The notes beneath the pieces were generated by a model, which was not told the origin of the DNA, did no database searches, and was given only the letters and a program-made list of their open reading frames with translations. From Alloacidobacterium dinghuense (GTDB lineage: Bacteria > Acidobacteriota > Terriglobia > Terriglobales > Acidobacteriaceae), in assembly GCF_014274465.1 (NCBI RefSeq), contig NZ_CP060394.1:3782001-3846000 (forward strand): a stretch of DNA of 64,000 nt, given 5' to 3'. The translations under genes and the position numbers were made by a program. This document shows, in pieces, positions 16,629 to 25,168 of the stretch; the first letter of the stretch is position 1; every line of letters starts with the position of its first letter.

Positions 16629-17615
16629 ATGGGAGATCGGCACACTATCCACGCAGTATTGGACGCGATTGAGCGCGGACAGCGGTTTCTGGTCAGCGCA
16701 CATGCGCGGCCGGATGGCGATGCCGTGGGATCGATGCTGGCGTGCGGAATGATTCTGGAGCAGCTGGGCAAGCAGGTGGAGATGGTTTCCTGTGACCGGG
16801 TGCCGCTGATCTACAGGTCGCTTCCCTGCGCTTCTGTGGTACGCCAGGTGAGCCGCGTAGAAGGCGAATACGACGCGGTGATTCTGCTGGAATGCGACGG
16901 GATCGAGCGCTCGCGGCTGCGCGGTCTGGATGGACGTTTCCTGATCAATATCGATCACCATGTGAGCGGGCGCACCTTTGGCAACATCAACTGGATCGAT
17001 ACGGAGGCGTGCGCCGTCGCGGAGATGGTCTACAAGCTGGCCATGGTTGCCGGCGTTTGCATTACGCCAGAGATGGCAACATGCCTTTACACGGCGGTGC
17101 TGACGGATACGGGATCGTTCTGCTACGACGGAACCGATGCTCATACCTTTGAGCTGGCGGCAGAGCTGGTGCGGCACGGGGCGAAGTCGGCGACGATTGC
17201 CAAGGATGTTTACTTTTCGCACCCGACTTCGAAGATGCTCCTGCTGGGCGCGGCTCTTTCGAACCTGCGGCGCGAAGGACGCATTGCCTGGATGTGGGTG
17301 ACGCATGACGACATGGTTCGCACGAGCGCAGCGGAGGAAGACTGCGAGGGAATCGTAAATTATGCAATTGCGATTGCCGGAGTCGATGTGGCGATCTTCC
17401 TGCGCGAACTCAGCAATCACCGGGTGCGGCTCTCTTTGCGCAGCAAGGGCGATGTGAATGTGGCTCGGCTTGCTGAGCGTTTTGGCGGCGGCGGCCACCA
17501 GCATGCCAGCGGTTGCACGATCGATGGGCCGCTACCGGATGCGACGGACATGATTCTCGAGGTGGCCCGGCGCACCCTGAGCGCAGCGGTTCATGAGTCG
17601 CATAGTTTAATCTGA
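16629..17615 (+). CDS. DHH family phosphoesterase, NrnA-like (oligoribonuclease / pAp phosphatase)
   Basis: The 328-residue protein has the two-domain DHH-DHHA1 layout of NrnA enzymes, which degrade short RNA oligonucleotides and dephosphorylate 3'-phosphoadenosine 5'-phosphate in the cytoplasm. Metal ligands are visible as AHARPDGDAVGS (His25, Asp29, Asp31), LLECDGIERS, and the name-giving DHH in INIDHHVSG (109-111). The DHHA1 substrate loop FGGGGHQHASGC lies near residue 290. No motif residue is missing. It follows rbfA in the same direction, a conserved neighbourhood. A dispersed repeat lies in the gap, so co-transcription is uncertain. Confidence 0.92.
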   Translation: MGDRHTIHAVLDAIERGQRFLVSAHARPDGDAVGSMLACGMILEQLGKQVEMVSCDRVPLIYRSLPCASVVRQVSRVEGEYDAVILLECDGIERSRLRGLDGRFLINIDHHVSGRTFGNINWIDTEACAVAEMVYKLAMVAGVCITPEMATCLYTAVLTDTGSFCYDGTDAHTFELAAELVRHGAKSATIAKDVYFSHPTSKMLLLGAALSNLRREGRIAWMWVTHDDMVRTSAAEEDCEGIVNYAIAIAGVDVAIFLRELSNHRVRLSLRSKGDVNVARLAERFGGGGHQHASGCTIDGPLPDATDMILEVARRTLSAAVHESHSLI

Positions 17616-17713
17616 TAGCCTTGACTCGGAAAGCAATTCCATCCGGGATTTCAGAAAAGAACGTGGCTATCCCTAAGAGCATCAAGGCGCTACGCATAAA
17701 CCCTACGACTGCT

Positions 17714-19408
17714 ATGGCGCGCTTCCCTTTTCTGGGAACGACACTGGAAACACTGACTCTGTTTCTCTTTACTGCCTTCTTCCTGTTTTACGGATTAGTG
17801 CCTATCTTTGGCGGCGACGGCATCGGGCTGGTGGGGGCGGATGAACCGCGCTATGCCCAGATAGCGCGAGAGATGCTCAATCGGCACGATTACGTGACGC
17901 CGATTCTGTATGGCAAGCCGTGGCTGGAAAAACCAGCGCTCTATTACTGGCGAGCGATGTTTGCCTTCAGGGAATTCGGCGTGCATGACTGGTCGGCGCG
18001 AATCCCTTCGGCAAGCTTTGCGTTTGTGCTGGTTACGCTCATCTTTCTGCACATGCGGCGATTTCGCCCTGGCGGACAGCTGGACGCCGCGCTGCTGACG
18101 GCTTCCTGCGCGGGGATATTGAGCTTTGCGCGCGGGGCTTCAACGGACATGCAGATGGCTGCGCCGTTCTGTATCGGCATGCTGGGCTGGTATGCCTGGT
18201 ATGAGACGAACAGCAAGTTCTGGCTCTTTGATCTTTACTTCTTTGTAGGCGCGGCGACTCTGGCCAAGGGGCCGGTAGCTCCCTTTCTTGCGCTGGTCAT
18301 CATAGCGGCGTTTGCGGCGTTGCGAAAAGAGTGGTCGATCCTGCGACGAAGCATCTGGTGGCCGGGGGTTGCGCTCTACTTCGCGATGGTGCTGCCGTGG
18401 TTTATCGCGGTACAGAAGCGCAATCCTAACTTTTTGCGGGTCTTCTTTCTCGAACACAATCTGGAGCGCTTTGCCACCAACCGCTTCGAGCACGAACAGC
18501 ATTTCTGGTATTACCTGCCCGTGGTTGTGTTGAGCATGATGCCGTGGACAGTGATCGCGATCGCGGCCTTGGTGAATGCGGTGCAGGGGTCGATGGCAGA
18601 GTGGCGGGCGCGACGGGTGAAGTATCACTACATGGGCTTTCAGCGGACGGGCGACGCCTTCCCTGAGTTTCTGGTGCTCTGGGCGGTGATTCCGGTGGTC
18701 TTCTTTTCCTTCTCGGAGTCCAAGCTGCCGGGCTATGTGTTGCCTTCCGTTCCGCCGCTGATGATTTTGAGCGGTGACTATTTGAACCGCATGCGCGGGC
18801 GAGGGTTGAAGGCGTGGCTGCTGATTCTGCACGGCGTGCTTGCGGGCGGCCTTACGACGCTGGTCCTGCTGCTGCCGCGGTTAATTCAACACTCCGACCA
18901 GATGCCCCCTGCGAATGCGCTGATTGCCGCGGGCGCGACGGGATTTGCCGCAACCATCTTTATCCTCATCACGGTAGCGCGGTTCGGTCTTCATCGGTTG
19001 CGGATTGCAACCATGATTCCGATTGTGATTCTGCTGCTGTTTCTTTATGGAATCGGGCCGTTCTTCGGTTTCGGGCAGATTGCCTCGACGAAGGGAACGG
19101 TGCAGCTGATCGACCTGACGTATTCGGCGCGCCCGCTATCGAAGATTCTGCAACAAATCAGTCCCCCGGACGGTACGGTTGCGGTGTTCCGGGTTCGTCG
19201 CGATGTGGAATTTGGCCTGTCGTTCTATCGCAACCGGAAAGTAGTGAATTACGAGCATGAGGGGATTCCGAAGGAGCAACATATCCTCATAGCTCGCGAA
19301 TCTTATGTCGACGAACTGCGTCAAAAACTTACCGGCAGGCGATATGAGCCTTTGTTCGTGTATCCTGCTCAGAATCTGGTTGTCTACGCAGTAGCGGCAG
19401 AAGAGTAA
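17714..19408 (+). CDS. ArnT-like glycosyltransferase family 39 membrane protein
   Basis: The protein is a polytopic membrane glycosyltransferase of the dolichyl-phosphomannose/ArnT (GT39, GT-C fold) type, using polyprenyl-phosphate sugars outside the cytoplasm. The catalytic first loop GADEPRYAQIAREML, with its D-E-P-R, and YGKPWLEKPALYYW are diagnostic. About 12 hydrophobic segments follow, then a soluble C-terminal region. The start is uncertain: TTG 17621, GTG 17663 and ATG 17714 are in frame and none has a clear ribosome site. I take the ATG, which begins just before the first membrane helix (564 aa). The acceptor could be lipid A, a protein or another glycolipid. Confidence 0.85.
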   Translation: MARFPFLGTTLETLTLFLFTAFFLFYGLVPIFGGDGIGLVGADEPRYAQIAREMLNRHDYVTPILYGKPWLEKPALYYWRAMFAFREFGVHDWSARIPSASFAFVLVTLIFLHMRRFRPGGQLDAALLTASCAGILSFARGASTDMQMAAPFCIGMLGWYAWYETNSKFWLFDLYFFVGAATLAKGPVAPFLALVIIAAFAALRKEWSILRRSIWWPGVALYFAMVLPWFIAVQKRNPNFLRVFFLEHNLERFATNRFEHEQHFWYYLPVVVLSMMPWTVIAIAALVNAVQGSMAEWRARRVKYHYMGFQRTGDAFPEFLVLWAVIPVVFFSFSESKLPGYVLPSVPPLMILSGDYLNRMRGRGLKAWLLILHGVLAGGLTTLVLLLPRLIQHSDQMPPANALIAAGATGFAATIFILITVARFGLHRLRIATMIPIVILLLFLYGIGPFFGFGQIASTKGTVQLIDLTYSARPLSKILQQISPPDGTVAVFRVRRDVEFGLSFYRNRKVVNYEHEGIPKEQHILIARESYVDELRQKLTGRRYEPLFVYPAQNLVVYAVAAEE

Positions 19409-19501
19409 ATCAGCAGGTGGGTGTTTCTTCCCGAATTACGGCTTCGTTCTGGAACGCGGCCCTGAAGATACATCAATCACTTAGTTCATGGTGCAGACAG
19501 C

Positions 19502-20482
19502 TTGAGCTCGGCATTGCAGTTTGAGATTCTCGACCTGAGGCATTTTTCAGCCAGCAGCCTGCGACCGGTGCTGGACGAGGAGAGTCGTCTCTGGAGCGAT
19601 CGGCTGCGATGGGATTACCGTACTTCTGCGGACCTGTTGCTGCAGTACCTTGATTCCCGCGTGCTGCCGGGCTATGTCGCCCTGGAAAATGGACGCATTG
19701 CCGGGTATGTCTTCTGCGTGTACGAAGACCATAAGGCGATCATCGGCGATGTGTTTTCTCTTTCCGATGCACCTGCCGAAGTAGAAAGCCAGCTGCTGCG
19801 CCATTTGATTGAGCTTCTTCGGCACTCGCCGGGGATCGATCGCATAGAGTGCCAGCTGTTGCTGCATCCGCATGGACTGCATGCCGAGATTTTCGAACGG
19901 GCGGGCTTCAAGCTCTTTCGCCGCCTCTTCATGGAGCTTGATCTGACACAGTTCGCAGCGTCGGGATCGCGTCGGCCGCTTCCAGAAGGCATTGTTCTCA
20001 GCAGGTGGCGGGAAAACGATTTTCATCCGGCGGGATATCTGATTGCCGATGCCTACAATGGGCACCTGGATAGCTTTATCAATGATCAATACCGGTCGGT
20101 AAGCGGCTCACTTCGATTCCTGCACAATATCGTTCGCTTTCCCGGTTGCGGGTTGTTTGATCCGGCTGCATCGAGAACGATGGCGCGCACGGCAGATGGC
20201 TCGCTGGCTGGGGTGCTCTTGTGCTCTCGCGTGCGTGAGGACATCGGGCACGTGACGCAGGTCTGCGTAGCGAGAGATCAGCGTGGGCTCGGGCTGGGCA
20301 GGCGGCTGATTGAAGAATGCGCGGAGGAATTGCGGGGACGCGGGTTTCGCGGCCTGACACTGACTGTCACGGAAGAGAATGCGAACGCAGTGGATCTTTA
20401 CCGCAGCGTGGGCTTTGTTGAAAAGCATTCCTTCGACGCGATGGTCTGGGACCGCTCCTGGAACTGGACGAAAGAGTCTTAA
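19502..20482 (+). CDS. GNAT family N-acetyltransferase, probable tandem GNAT fold
   Basis: The 326 residues are about twice the size of one GNAT domain. The C-terminal half has the acetyl-CoA site: VTQVCVARDQRGLGLGRRLI with the R/Q-x-x-G-x-G/A loop, and ENANAVDLYRSVGFV. The N-terminal half (LPGYVALENGRIAGYVFCVY) keeps the fold but not the pyrophosphate loop, so only the second domain is likely to be active. Translation starts at TTG 19502; the nearby ATG frame stops after five codons. The substrate is unknown. Its stop is one base from the stop of the small membrane protein on the other strand. Confidence 0.85.
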   Translation: MSSALQFEILDLRHFSASSLRPVLDEESRLWSDRLRWDYRTSADLLLQYLDSRVLPGYVALENGRIAGYVFCVYEDHKAIIGDVFSLSDAPAEVESQLLRHLIELLRHSPGIDRIECQLLLHPHGLHAEIFERAGFKLFRRLFMELDLTQFAASGSRRPLPEGIVLSRWRENDFHPAGYLIADAYNGHLDSFINDQYRSVSGSLRFLHNIVRFPGCGLFDPAASRTMARTADGSLAGVLLCSRVREDIGHVTQVCVARDQRGLGLGRRLIEECAEELRGRGFRGLTLTVTEENANAVDLYRSVGFVEKHSFDAMVWDRSWNWTKES

Positions 20483-20483
20483 G

Positions 20484-20663
20484 CTAGCGGCGAATGAACC
20501 ACATGAGCCAACTGGCAACGATCACGATCCCCACAAACATTGCCCAGCAGTAAAGGCCGTAGCGAACCATCGCCTTTGGATTGGTGCGCTGTGTGATCGC
20601 GAAGACTACCGAGGCAAACGTCGCAAAGAGCAGAACAGCGGAGAAATGGGAAAGCACTAACAT
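20484..20663 (-). CDS. 59-residue two-helix membrane protein
   Basis: This small gene is translated from ATG 20663 and stops at TAG 20484. It begins MLVLSHFSAVLLFATFASVV, has a short polar loop (TQRTNPKAMVRYG), then a second hydrophobic helix (WAMFVGIVIVASWLMWF) ending in RR. Its ATG overlaps the stop of the upstream 139-aa membrane protein (ATGTTAG), so the two are probably translationally coupled and function together in the inner membrane. I do not recognise the family. Confidence 0.7.
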   Translation of the reverse strand: MLVLSHFSAVLLFATFASVVFAITQRTNPKAMVRYGLYCWAMFVGIVIVASWLMWFIRR

Positions 20664-21076
20664 GCGGGCTTCCTGCCTATGCGGAGATTGTGCGCGTCGA
20701 CGGCGGAGATGATGTTGAGGAGGCCGGCAACGACGATGAACTTCGTTCCATAGTCGGCCGTTGCCACCTGAACGGCACCGTGTCCCAGATCCATGAGGCG
20801 GCCCAGACCGTAGAGAGCGCCACAGCCAAGATCTCCTGCAAAGCCAAGCATTTCCAGCACATCGCCCATGTTGGGCTGATAGAGCTTACCCTGCATCAGG
20901 ATTCCAAGGGTGAACATGCTGGTAATGGAGACAAAGAGCAAAATCGCGCGGATCCAATGCTTTGTGAGCGCGTGGCCCAGACCAGGAACCAGCCAACCGA
21001 GAATGAGCGCAGCATATGGCAAGCCGGGAGACTTCTCCTCCAGCTTTGCGCTTACCTGAACTTTCGATGCCATCAT
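20657..21076 (-). CDS. DUF6677-like multi-pass membrane protein (139 aa)
   Basis: The start is taken at ATG ATG 21076/21073; the ORF is open further upstream, but that part is low-complexity and unlike a protein. The sequence KSPGLPYAALILGWLVPGLG, with HALTKHWIRA after it, gives a first helix with a TM2-like Pro-Gly break. A second helix follows (AILLFVSITSMFTLGILM), then a Gly-rich loop and a third hydrophobic stretch (FIVVAGLLNIISAVDAHN). It resembles small membrane proteins annotated DUF6677 in Acidobacteriota; I am not certain of that name. It is coupled to the 59-aa protein by a stop/start overlap. Function unknown. Confidence 0.6.
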   Translation of the reverse strand: MMASKVQVSAKLEEKSPGLPYAALILGWLVPGLGHALTKHWIRAILLFVSITSMFTLGILMQGKLYQPNMGDVLEMLGFAGDLGCGALYGLGRLMDLGHGAVQVATADYGTKFIVVAGLLNIISAVDAHNLRIGRKPAC

Positions 21077-21240
21077 CTTGACTATACAGCACGAATGAGC
21101 CGAAGACCCTGCGGCTGGAGCACTGGGTTGGAGCGAAAGTTTTCCAAGAGCGCCAGAACGAGAGCAGGCACGACGATGCCTTTTACCAATCAATGATCTC
21201 CAGTGCGCATCTTGCCTGATCAGCGCGATGAAGGCCGAGT

Positions 21241-21501
21241 CTATTTCGCCGCCTTCGCTCCCCTGATCCTTGCCCACCGCGCCTTGTTGGCCTCGGAGAT
21301 CTTCTTGCGAGCCGCAGCCGAGAGTACACGCTTCTTCCTCACCGGTGCAGCCGTCTTTGCGGAAGCGGATCCTTTTGTTGAGGCAGATGAAGCCGTCTTC
21401 GCCGAGGTTCCAGTGGGCGCAACCTGCGCAAGCGAGTCGCGAATTTTCGTCAGGCGTTCGATCTCCTTGTTCAATTCGGCTATTGCTCCGGTGATGCTCA
21501 T
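21241..21501 (-). CDS. small basic coiled-coil/Lys-Ala-rich protein (86 aa)
   Basis: Residues 1-25 form a likely helix (AIAELNKEIERLTKIRD). A Ser/Thr/Ala/Lys linker follows, and then a very basic tail with RKKRVLSAAARKKISEANKA, ending RWARIRGAKAAK. The A-ARKKISEAxKARWAK pattern is common in small bacterial proteins that look like nucleic-acid-associated or histone-H1-like proteins, but no function has been established that I can name. The gene stands alone. A TCCCTCC-complement ribosome site (GGAGGGA) lies before ATG 21501. Confidence 0.7.
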   Translation of the reverse strand: MSITGAIAELNKEIERLTKIRDSLAQVAPTGTSAKTASSASTKGSASAKTAAPVRKKRVLSAAARKKISEANKARWARIRGAKAAK

Positions 21502-21724
21502 CCTTCCCTCCTGTAAAGCTTTTAAAGCCGGCCCAAGAACATGCCATCCAGCGACTTAGCTGGTGAAGCTCCGAACCCTGTCTTCGGTTGGATTGCCGCA
21601 ATATATCAGCAAACGTCCTCTTTTGGTTTGTTTTGTGACTTAAGCAAGTGAACCGCCTGCCTGCCCCTTGCCATCGAATACGCGATCGAGCAATCTGGAC
21701 ATATTCTTCTTAAAGGTTTGAGGC

Positions 21725-22132
21725 ATGGCTACTGTGAAGCTCTGGACGGATGAAGAGGTTTCTCTGCATCCGAGAATCAAAGCGGTATTCGACGATATCC
21801 GCGCCACGCGCAAGAGCGACTTTGTGAATAATTTCTGGCGGGCGCTCGCGAACGAGCCGGCGTTGCTTGAACGCACATGGTCGAGCATCAAGGCGGTCAT
21901 GATCGAACCGGGCGCGCTCGATCCGATCACGAAAGAGTTGATTTATATTGCTGTTTCAACCGTGAACAGCTGCAGCTACTGCGTGCATTCGCACACAGCA
22001 GCCGCGCGAGCCAAGGGAATCAGTGATCTGCAATACAGCGAGTTTCTGGCAGTGGTCAGAATGGCTTCCGAGACAAATGCCTTAGCGACGGCGCTCCAGG
22101 TCCCCGTCGATCCTGAATTCGACGCGAGCTAG
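21725..22132 (+). CDS. carboxymuconolactone decarboxylase / AhpD-like protein
   Basis: The 135-residue protein has the AhpD-fold core with the redox motif CSYCVHSH (Cys83, Cys86, His90), preceded by ITKELIYIAVSTVNS and followed by AAARAKGIS. Such proteins serve as alkylhydroperoxidase partners or general thiol peroxidases; without the decarboxylase residues I favour a redox role. An AAAGG ribosome site stands at good distance from ATG 21725. It is convergent with the redoxin/TlpA gene, another thiol-redox protein, but they are not co-transcribed. Confidence 0.88.
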   Translation: MATVKLWTDEEVSLHPRIKAVFDDIRATRKSDFVNNFWRALANEPALLERTWSSIKAVMIEPGALDPITKELIYIAVSTVNSCSYCVHSHTAAARAKGISDLQYSEFLAVVRMASETNALATALQVPVDPEFDAS

Positions 22133-22193
22133 GTTGAATCGGAAAATCGGACCTCTCGTTGATTGGTTCACGCACGCAGCAGTGGCTGCAGGC

Positions 22194-23336
22194 TCAATTA
22201 CCGCCAGCCCAATACTTGTTGAAGCCAATGTAGTCTGAGGGCATGGCAGCCAGGATTTTCCGGCGCATTTCGAGCAGGTCGACGGAGCCCAGCGTTTTGT
22301 AGATGACCTTGCCGTCTGGGGCGAGGACAACGGTATAGGGCACGGCGGACTGCCAAGCCGGATCAAATGCTGCTTGCAATTTCTCGGTGTCGTCAGATGC
22401 AAAGAGAAGATTGCGCGTCGTGGCGTGCTTCTTCTGCAGAAAGCGCAAGACACCAGGCTCCTCATCCGGCATGTTCGCCGAGACAGTAACCATGTCAAAG
22501 TCACGGGCGCTGTACATCCGATAGGTGTCCTGCAGGTCTGCGAATTCGGCAACACAGGAGCCGCACCATGTCGCCCAGAAATTGATCACCGTGACGTGGC
22601 CGCTTGTTCCCGAGCGGAGCTTTTTCAGCCCTGCGGCATCTACTTTTTCAACCTGAACTGGCTCTGCCTCAAGCTTTCTCTCGGCGGCTTCTCTCTGCTC
22701 AGATTTTTCAGACCACTTTGTGGAGCAACCGAAGACGCCTGTGTGCTTCACGGCAATGTCTTTGCCTGCCAGCAAAGCATCGATCGCATCCTGGGCGTCG
22801 TGGGTCTTTACCATTTCGATGCGGTAGTTGTTATCAAAGCGGCCTTCATAGCGAAGGTGCCGCTCCTTATCAAAAACGAAGACATGCGGTGTTGCCTGCG
22901 GCCCATAGGCGAGAGTCACCGACTCGGTATCGCCGGCATACAGGTAGGGATAATGAAGATGCTTGTACTGCACGCGAATCTTCATGTCGTCGAGTGTGTC
23001 GCTGACATCGGAAGAGTCGAGTTCATCGATTCGGATGGCTTTCGGATCGTTTCCCTGAATGGCAACGACCGCCACTCCGCGCTTTCCGTAATCTTCATAG
23101 AGCTGTTCGATGCGGCGTTCATACATCTGGGCAATCGGGCAGTGATTGCAGGTGAACAGCACGACCAGAAGGGGACTGCTCGCGTAGTCAGTGAGTTTGT
23201 GGGTCTTGCCATCTACGCCCGGCAGCGAGAAGTCCGGAGCCGACGAACCCAGAGGAAGGATGGGATGTGCCGGTTGCGCCAAAACAGCGACAGAAAAAAG
23301 CAACATTGTTGCGGCAAAAGCGACCCTCTTTAACAT
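22194..23336 (-). CDS. exported two-domain redoxin: peroxiredoxin-like plus TlpA-like thioredoxin domain
   Basis: ATG 23336 has a strong GGAGGAAA ribosome site and opens a signal peptide (MLKRVAFAATMLLFSVAVLA), so the longer ORF start is discarded. The 380-residue product joins two thioredoxin folds. The first (about 28-195) is redoxin-like with FTCNHCPIAQMYERR (Cys63, Cys66). The second (about 228-370) is TlpA/ResA-like with NFWATWCGSC (Cys258, Cys261). Both folds keep CxxC motifs, so the protein may relay or act on disulfides outside the cytoplasm. It is the last gene of a leftward group with the sugar isomerase (29 bp upstream) and ThuA protein; a functional link to them is not obvious. 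Confidence 0.85.
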   Translation of the reverse strand: MLKRVAFAATMLLFSVAVLAQPAHPILPLGSSAPDFSLPGVDGKTHKLTDYASSPLLVVLFTCNHCPIAQMYERRIEQLYEDYGKRGVAVVAIQGNDPKAIRIDELDSSDVSDTLDDMKIRVQYKHLHYPYLYAGDTESVTLAYGPQATPHVFVFDKERHLRYEGRFDNNYRIEMVKTHDAQDAIDALLAGKDIAVKHTGVFGCSTKWSEKSEQREAAERKLEAEPVQVEKVDAAGLKKLRSGTSGHVTVINFWATWCGSCVAEFADLQDTYRMYSARDFDMVTVSANMPDEEPGVLRFLQKKHATTRNLLFASDDTEKLQAAFDPAWQSAVPYTVVLAPDGKVIYKTLGSVDLLEMRRKILAAMPSDYIGFNKYWAGGN

Positions 23337-23364
23337 CGTTTCCTCCATGCGTTGCTCGGCGCGA

Positions 23365-24168
23365 CTATTGCGCGAGCTTTCTGGCAAATGTTACTTCCTG
23401 CACCATGTCCTGATTGACGTCGCCTTCCTTCTCATATTCGACGGCGACGAGGCCTGCGAAGTTTTGCCGGTGCAGTTCCTGCATCACTTCCGGAATCTTT
23501 GCAATGCCATTGCCCAACAGCACGTTCACTTCTCCGCCCTTGGCCTGAATATCCTTTAAGTGAACCATTCGCAAACGCGGCTCCAATTTGCGGATGGCAT
23601 CAACAGTGTCATAGCCGCAGGACGCGAAGTGGCCAGTATCCGCTGTGGCTCCCATGGTCTTCGACATCCCGGATAGGGCATTCAGTACATCTTCAGGGCT
23701 TTCATAAGCAAATTTATACGGGAAGAAATGATTGTGAAGTCCGAAGGTCAGTCCTTCTTCGGTGAGGCGGTGGTCAAGCTGCTTCAGAATATCTTCTGTG
23801 GCGTCGCCGGTAATATTGGTCGCGCCCAGCAGCTTTGCAAAGCGGATTGCATCGGTGATGTCCTGAGTATTCTTGAAGGTGGCGGCATAGTAGGAAACAC
23901 AGCGGATTCCGGCGCGGTCCAGCTTTTCCTTAGCGGTGCGGAACAACGCATCCTCAGGATGGCTCAGCAACATGAACTCGACGCGGGACATTTCTATTTC
24001 GCGAACACGTAGAGCCTTCAGCTGGACAATCATGTCGTCGACTGAGAGGCCGTGATAGCTGTAGGTTCCAACACCGATGTTAAGTGAATCGAAAGCGCGC
24101 AGCGGCGCCGCTGCACTGGCGACACAGGAAGCGACAGCAAGTTTGGCAAATGCTCGTCGAGTCAGCAT
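23365..24168 (-). CDS. exported sugar phosphate isomerase/epimerase-like TIM-barrel protein
   Basis: The 267 residues begin with a twin-arginine-like signal (MLTRRAFAKLAVASC, cleavage near LRA). The rest is a xylose-isomerase-like TIM barrel: LNIGVGTYSYHGLSVDDMI, GLHNHFFPYKF (metal-site histidines), TADTGHFASCGYDT, and LRMVHLKDIQAKGGE with the typical Asp/His metal ligands. Members act on sugars such as 3-keto-glycosides, inosose or hydroxypyruvate. With an adjacent ThuA-domain protein, a pairing frequent in acidobacterial and planctomycete sugar clusters, keto-sugar metabolism is plausible. It lies 28 bp from the ThuA gene and is probably co-transcribed. Confidence 0.85.
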   Translation of the reverse strand: MLTRRAFAKLAVASCVASAAAPLRAFDSLNIGVGTYSYHGLSVDDMIVQLKALRVREIEMSRVEFMLLSHPEDALFRTAKEKLDRAGIRCVSYYAATFKNTQDITDAIRFAKLLGATNITGDATEDILKQLDHRLTEEGLTFGLHNHFFPYKFAYESPEDVLNALSGMSKTMGATADTGHFASCGYDTVDAIRKLEPRLRMVHLKDIQAKGGEVNVLLGNGIAKIPEVMQELHRQNFAGLVAVEYEKEGDVNQDMVQEVTFARKLAQ

Positions 24169-24196
24169 TCAACTCCTCTCTCGTTTGAGAGATCTA

Positions 24197-25021
24197 CTAT
24201 TTGGGGGCAGGTAGCGCAGGCGACGGCGTAACGTCTGCATTCACCAGCCCCGTGGCCCACTTGATTGCCTCAACATACATCTGTTGGAGGCGTGGATCGT
24301 CCCAGGTTTCCTTCGGATGCCCCAATGTCGAATAGTAGACGCGACCTTTCCCGTACATTTTGGCCCAGGTGACAATGAAGTCGTGATCTGTTCGATGCAC
24401 CCTTGGGTTGGACAAGTCGAGTTTGCTGGCATCGAGGCTCATGAGAACGTGTACTTTGTCACGCGAGGAGGATTTCATCTGGTAGATCTCGTCGCGAAGA
24501 GTAAAAGCATGCGGCCACTGCTCCATGCCGGGGAACTTCGGGTCTTCCACAACGATTGGCGCATCAAACGTTCCCCAGGGATGCTCGTCGAAGGTACCGC
24601 CAACCATGTCGACGAATTCCGGCCACTTGGTCATTGTGATCGCCGCACTATGAACGCCGATGAACCCTTTACCGTCGTCATGCACGAAAGACAGAAGATC
24701 CGCCTTCTGCTGTACATCCATTTCCAAGTCGCCACCCGTGAAGAAGAGAACGGCATCGAAATTTGTTAAGTTCTTTGCGTTGTATTCGAGCTTTCTCTTC
24801 GTAAGGGCTTCGGTATCGGTGCGGATGGTCGTGTCCCACAATCCAGTCTGTTCGCCAAGACGCTCGATGGTGGCCATGGCGTGCGAAACCGACTCGTGCC
24901 GATATCCCTTCTCTTCGCCGATCACAAGAAGGTGCTTCTTCTGGCCGCTCATGGTTTGAGCAGGACACACGATGCAGGCTGCAATGTGAAACAGCAAAAG
25001 GCAGTGGCGGATCGTCTTCAT
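24197..25021 (-). CDS. exported ThuA domain protein
   Basis: The ThuA (trehalose-utilisation) fold is a class-I glutamine-amidotransferase-like domain used in disaccharide metabolism, with no firmly proven reaction. The 274-residue form starting at ATG 25021 begins with a signal peptide (MKTIRHCLLLFHIAACIVC); an ATG nine codons earlier is an alternative. Typical elements are HLLVIGEEKGYRHESVSHA, FDAVLFFTGGDLEM, GFIGVHSAAIT, GGTFDEHPWGTFD and the C-terminal YGKGRVYYSTLGHP. The isomerase gene follows closely. Expression may depend on the ROK regulator encoded upstream on the same strand. Confidence 0.87.
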   Translation of the reverse strand: MKTIRHCLLLFHIAACIVCPAQTMSGQKKHLLVIGEEKGYRHESVSHAMATIERLGEQTGLWDTTIRTDTEALTKRKLEYNAKNLTNFDAVLFFTGGDLEMDVQQKADLLSFVHDDGKGFIGVHSAAITMTKWPEFVDMVGGTFDEHPWGTFDAPIVVEDPKFPGMEQWPHAFTLRDEIYQMKSSSRDKVHVLMSLDASKLDLSNPRVHRTDHDFIVTWAKMYGKGRVYYSTLGHPKETWDDPRLQQMYVEAIKWATGLVNADVTPSPALPAPK

Positions 25022-25168
25022 AAACTGCAAATGATTGGGGCGGTACATGGTCCGAAGGCATTACGAACGCGTTTCTAATGTTCCATAACTAAGTCAGGAC
25101 CAACATCCATGCGACCATACGGCGAATAGCCTGTCAAGAACTTGTTCGCTTTCGGTCGGAGTCGCGTA

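Noticed and set aside
22374-23333. 319-residue plus-strand ORF
   Set aside because: Antisense shadow of the redoxin/TlpA fusion; composition is rich in Cys and Arg as usual for shadow frames.
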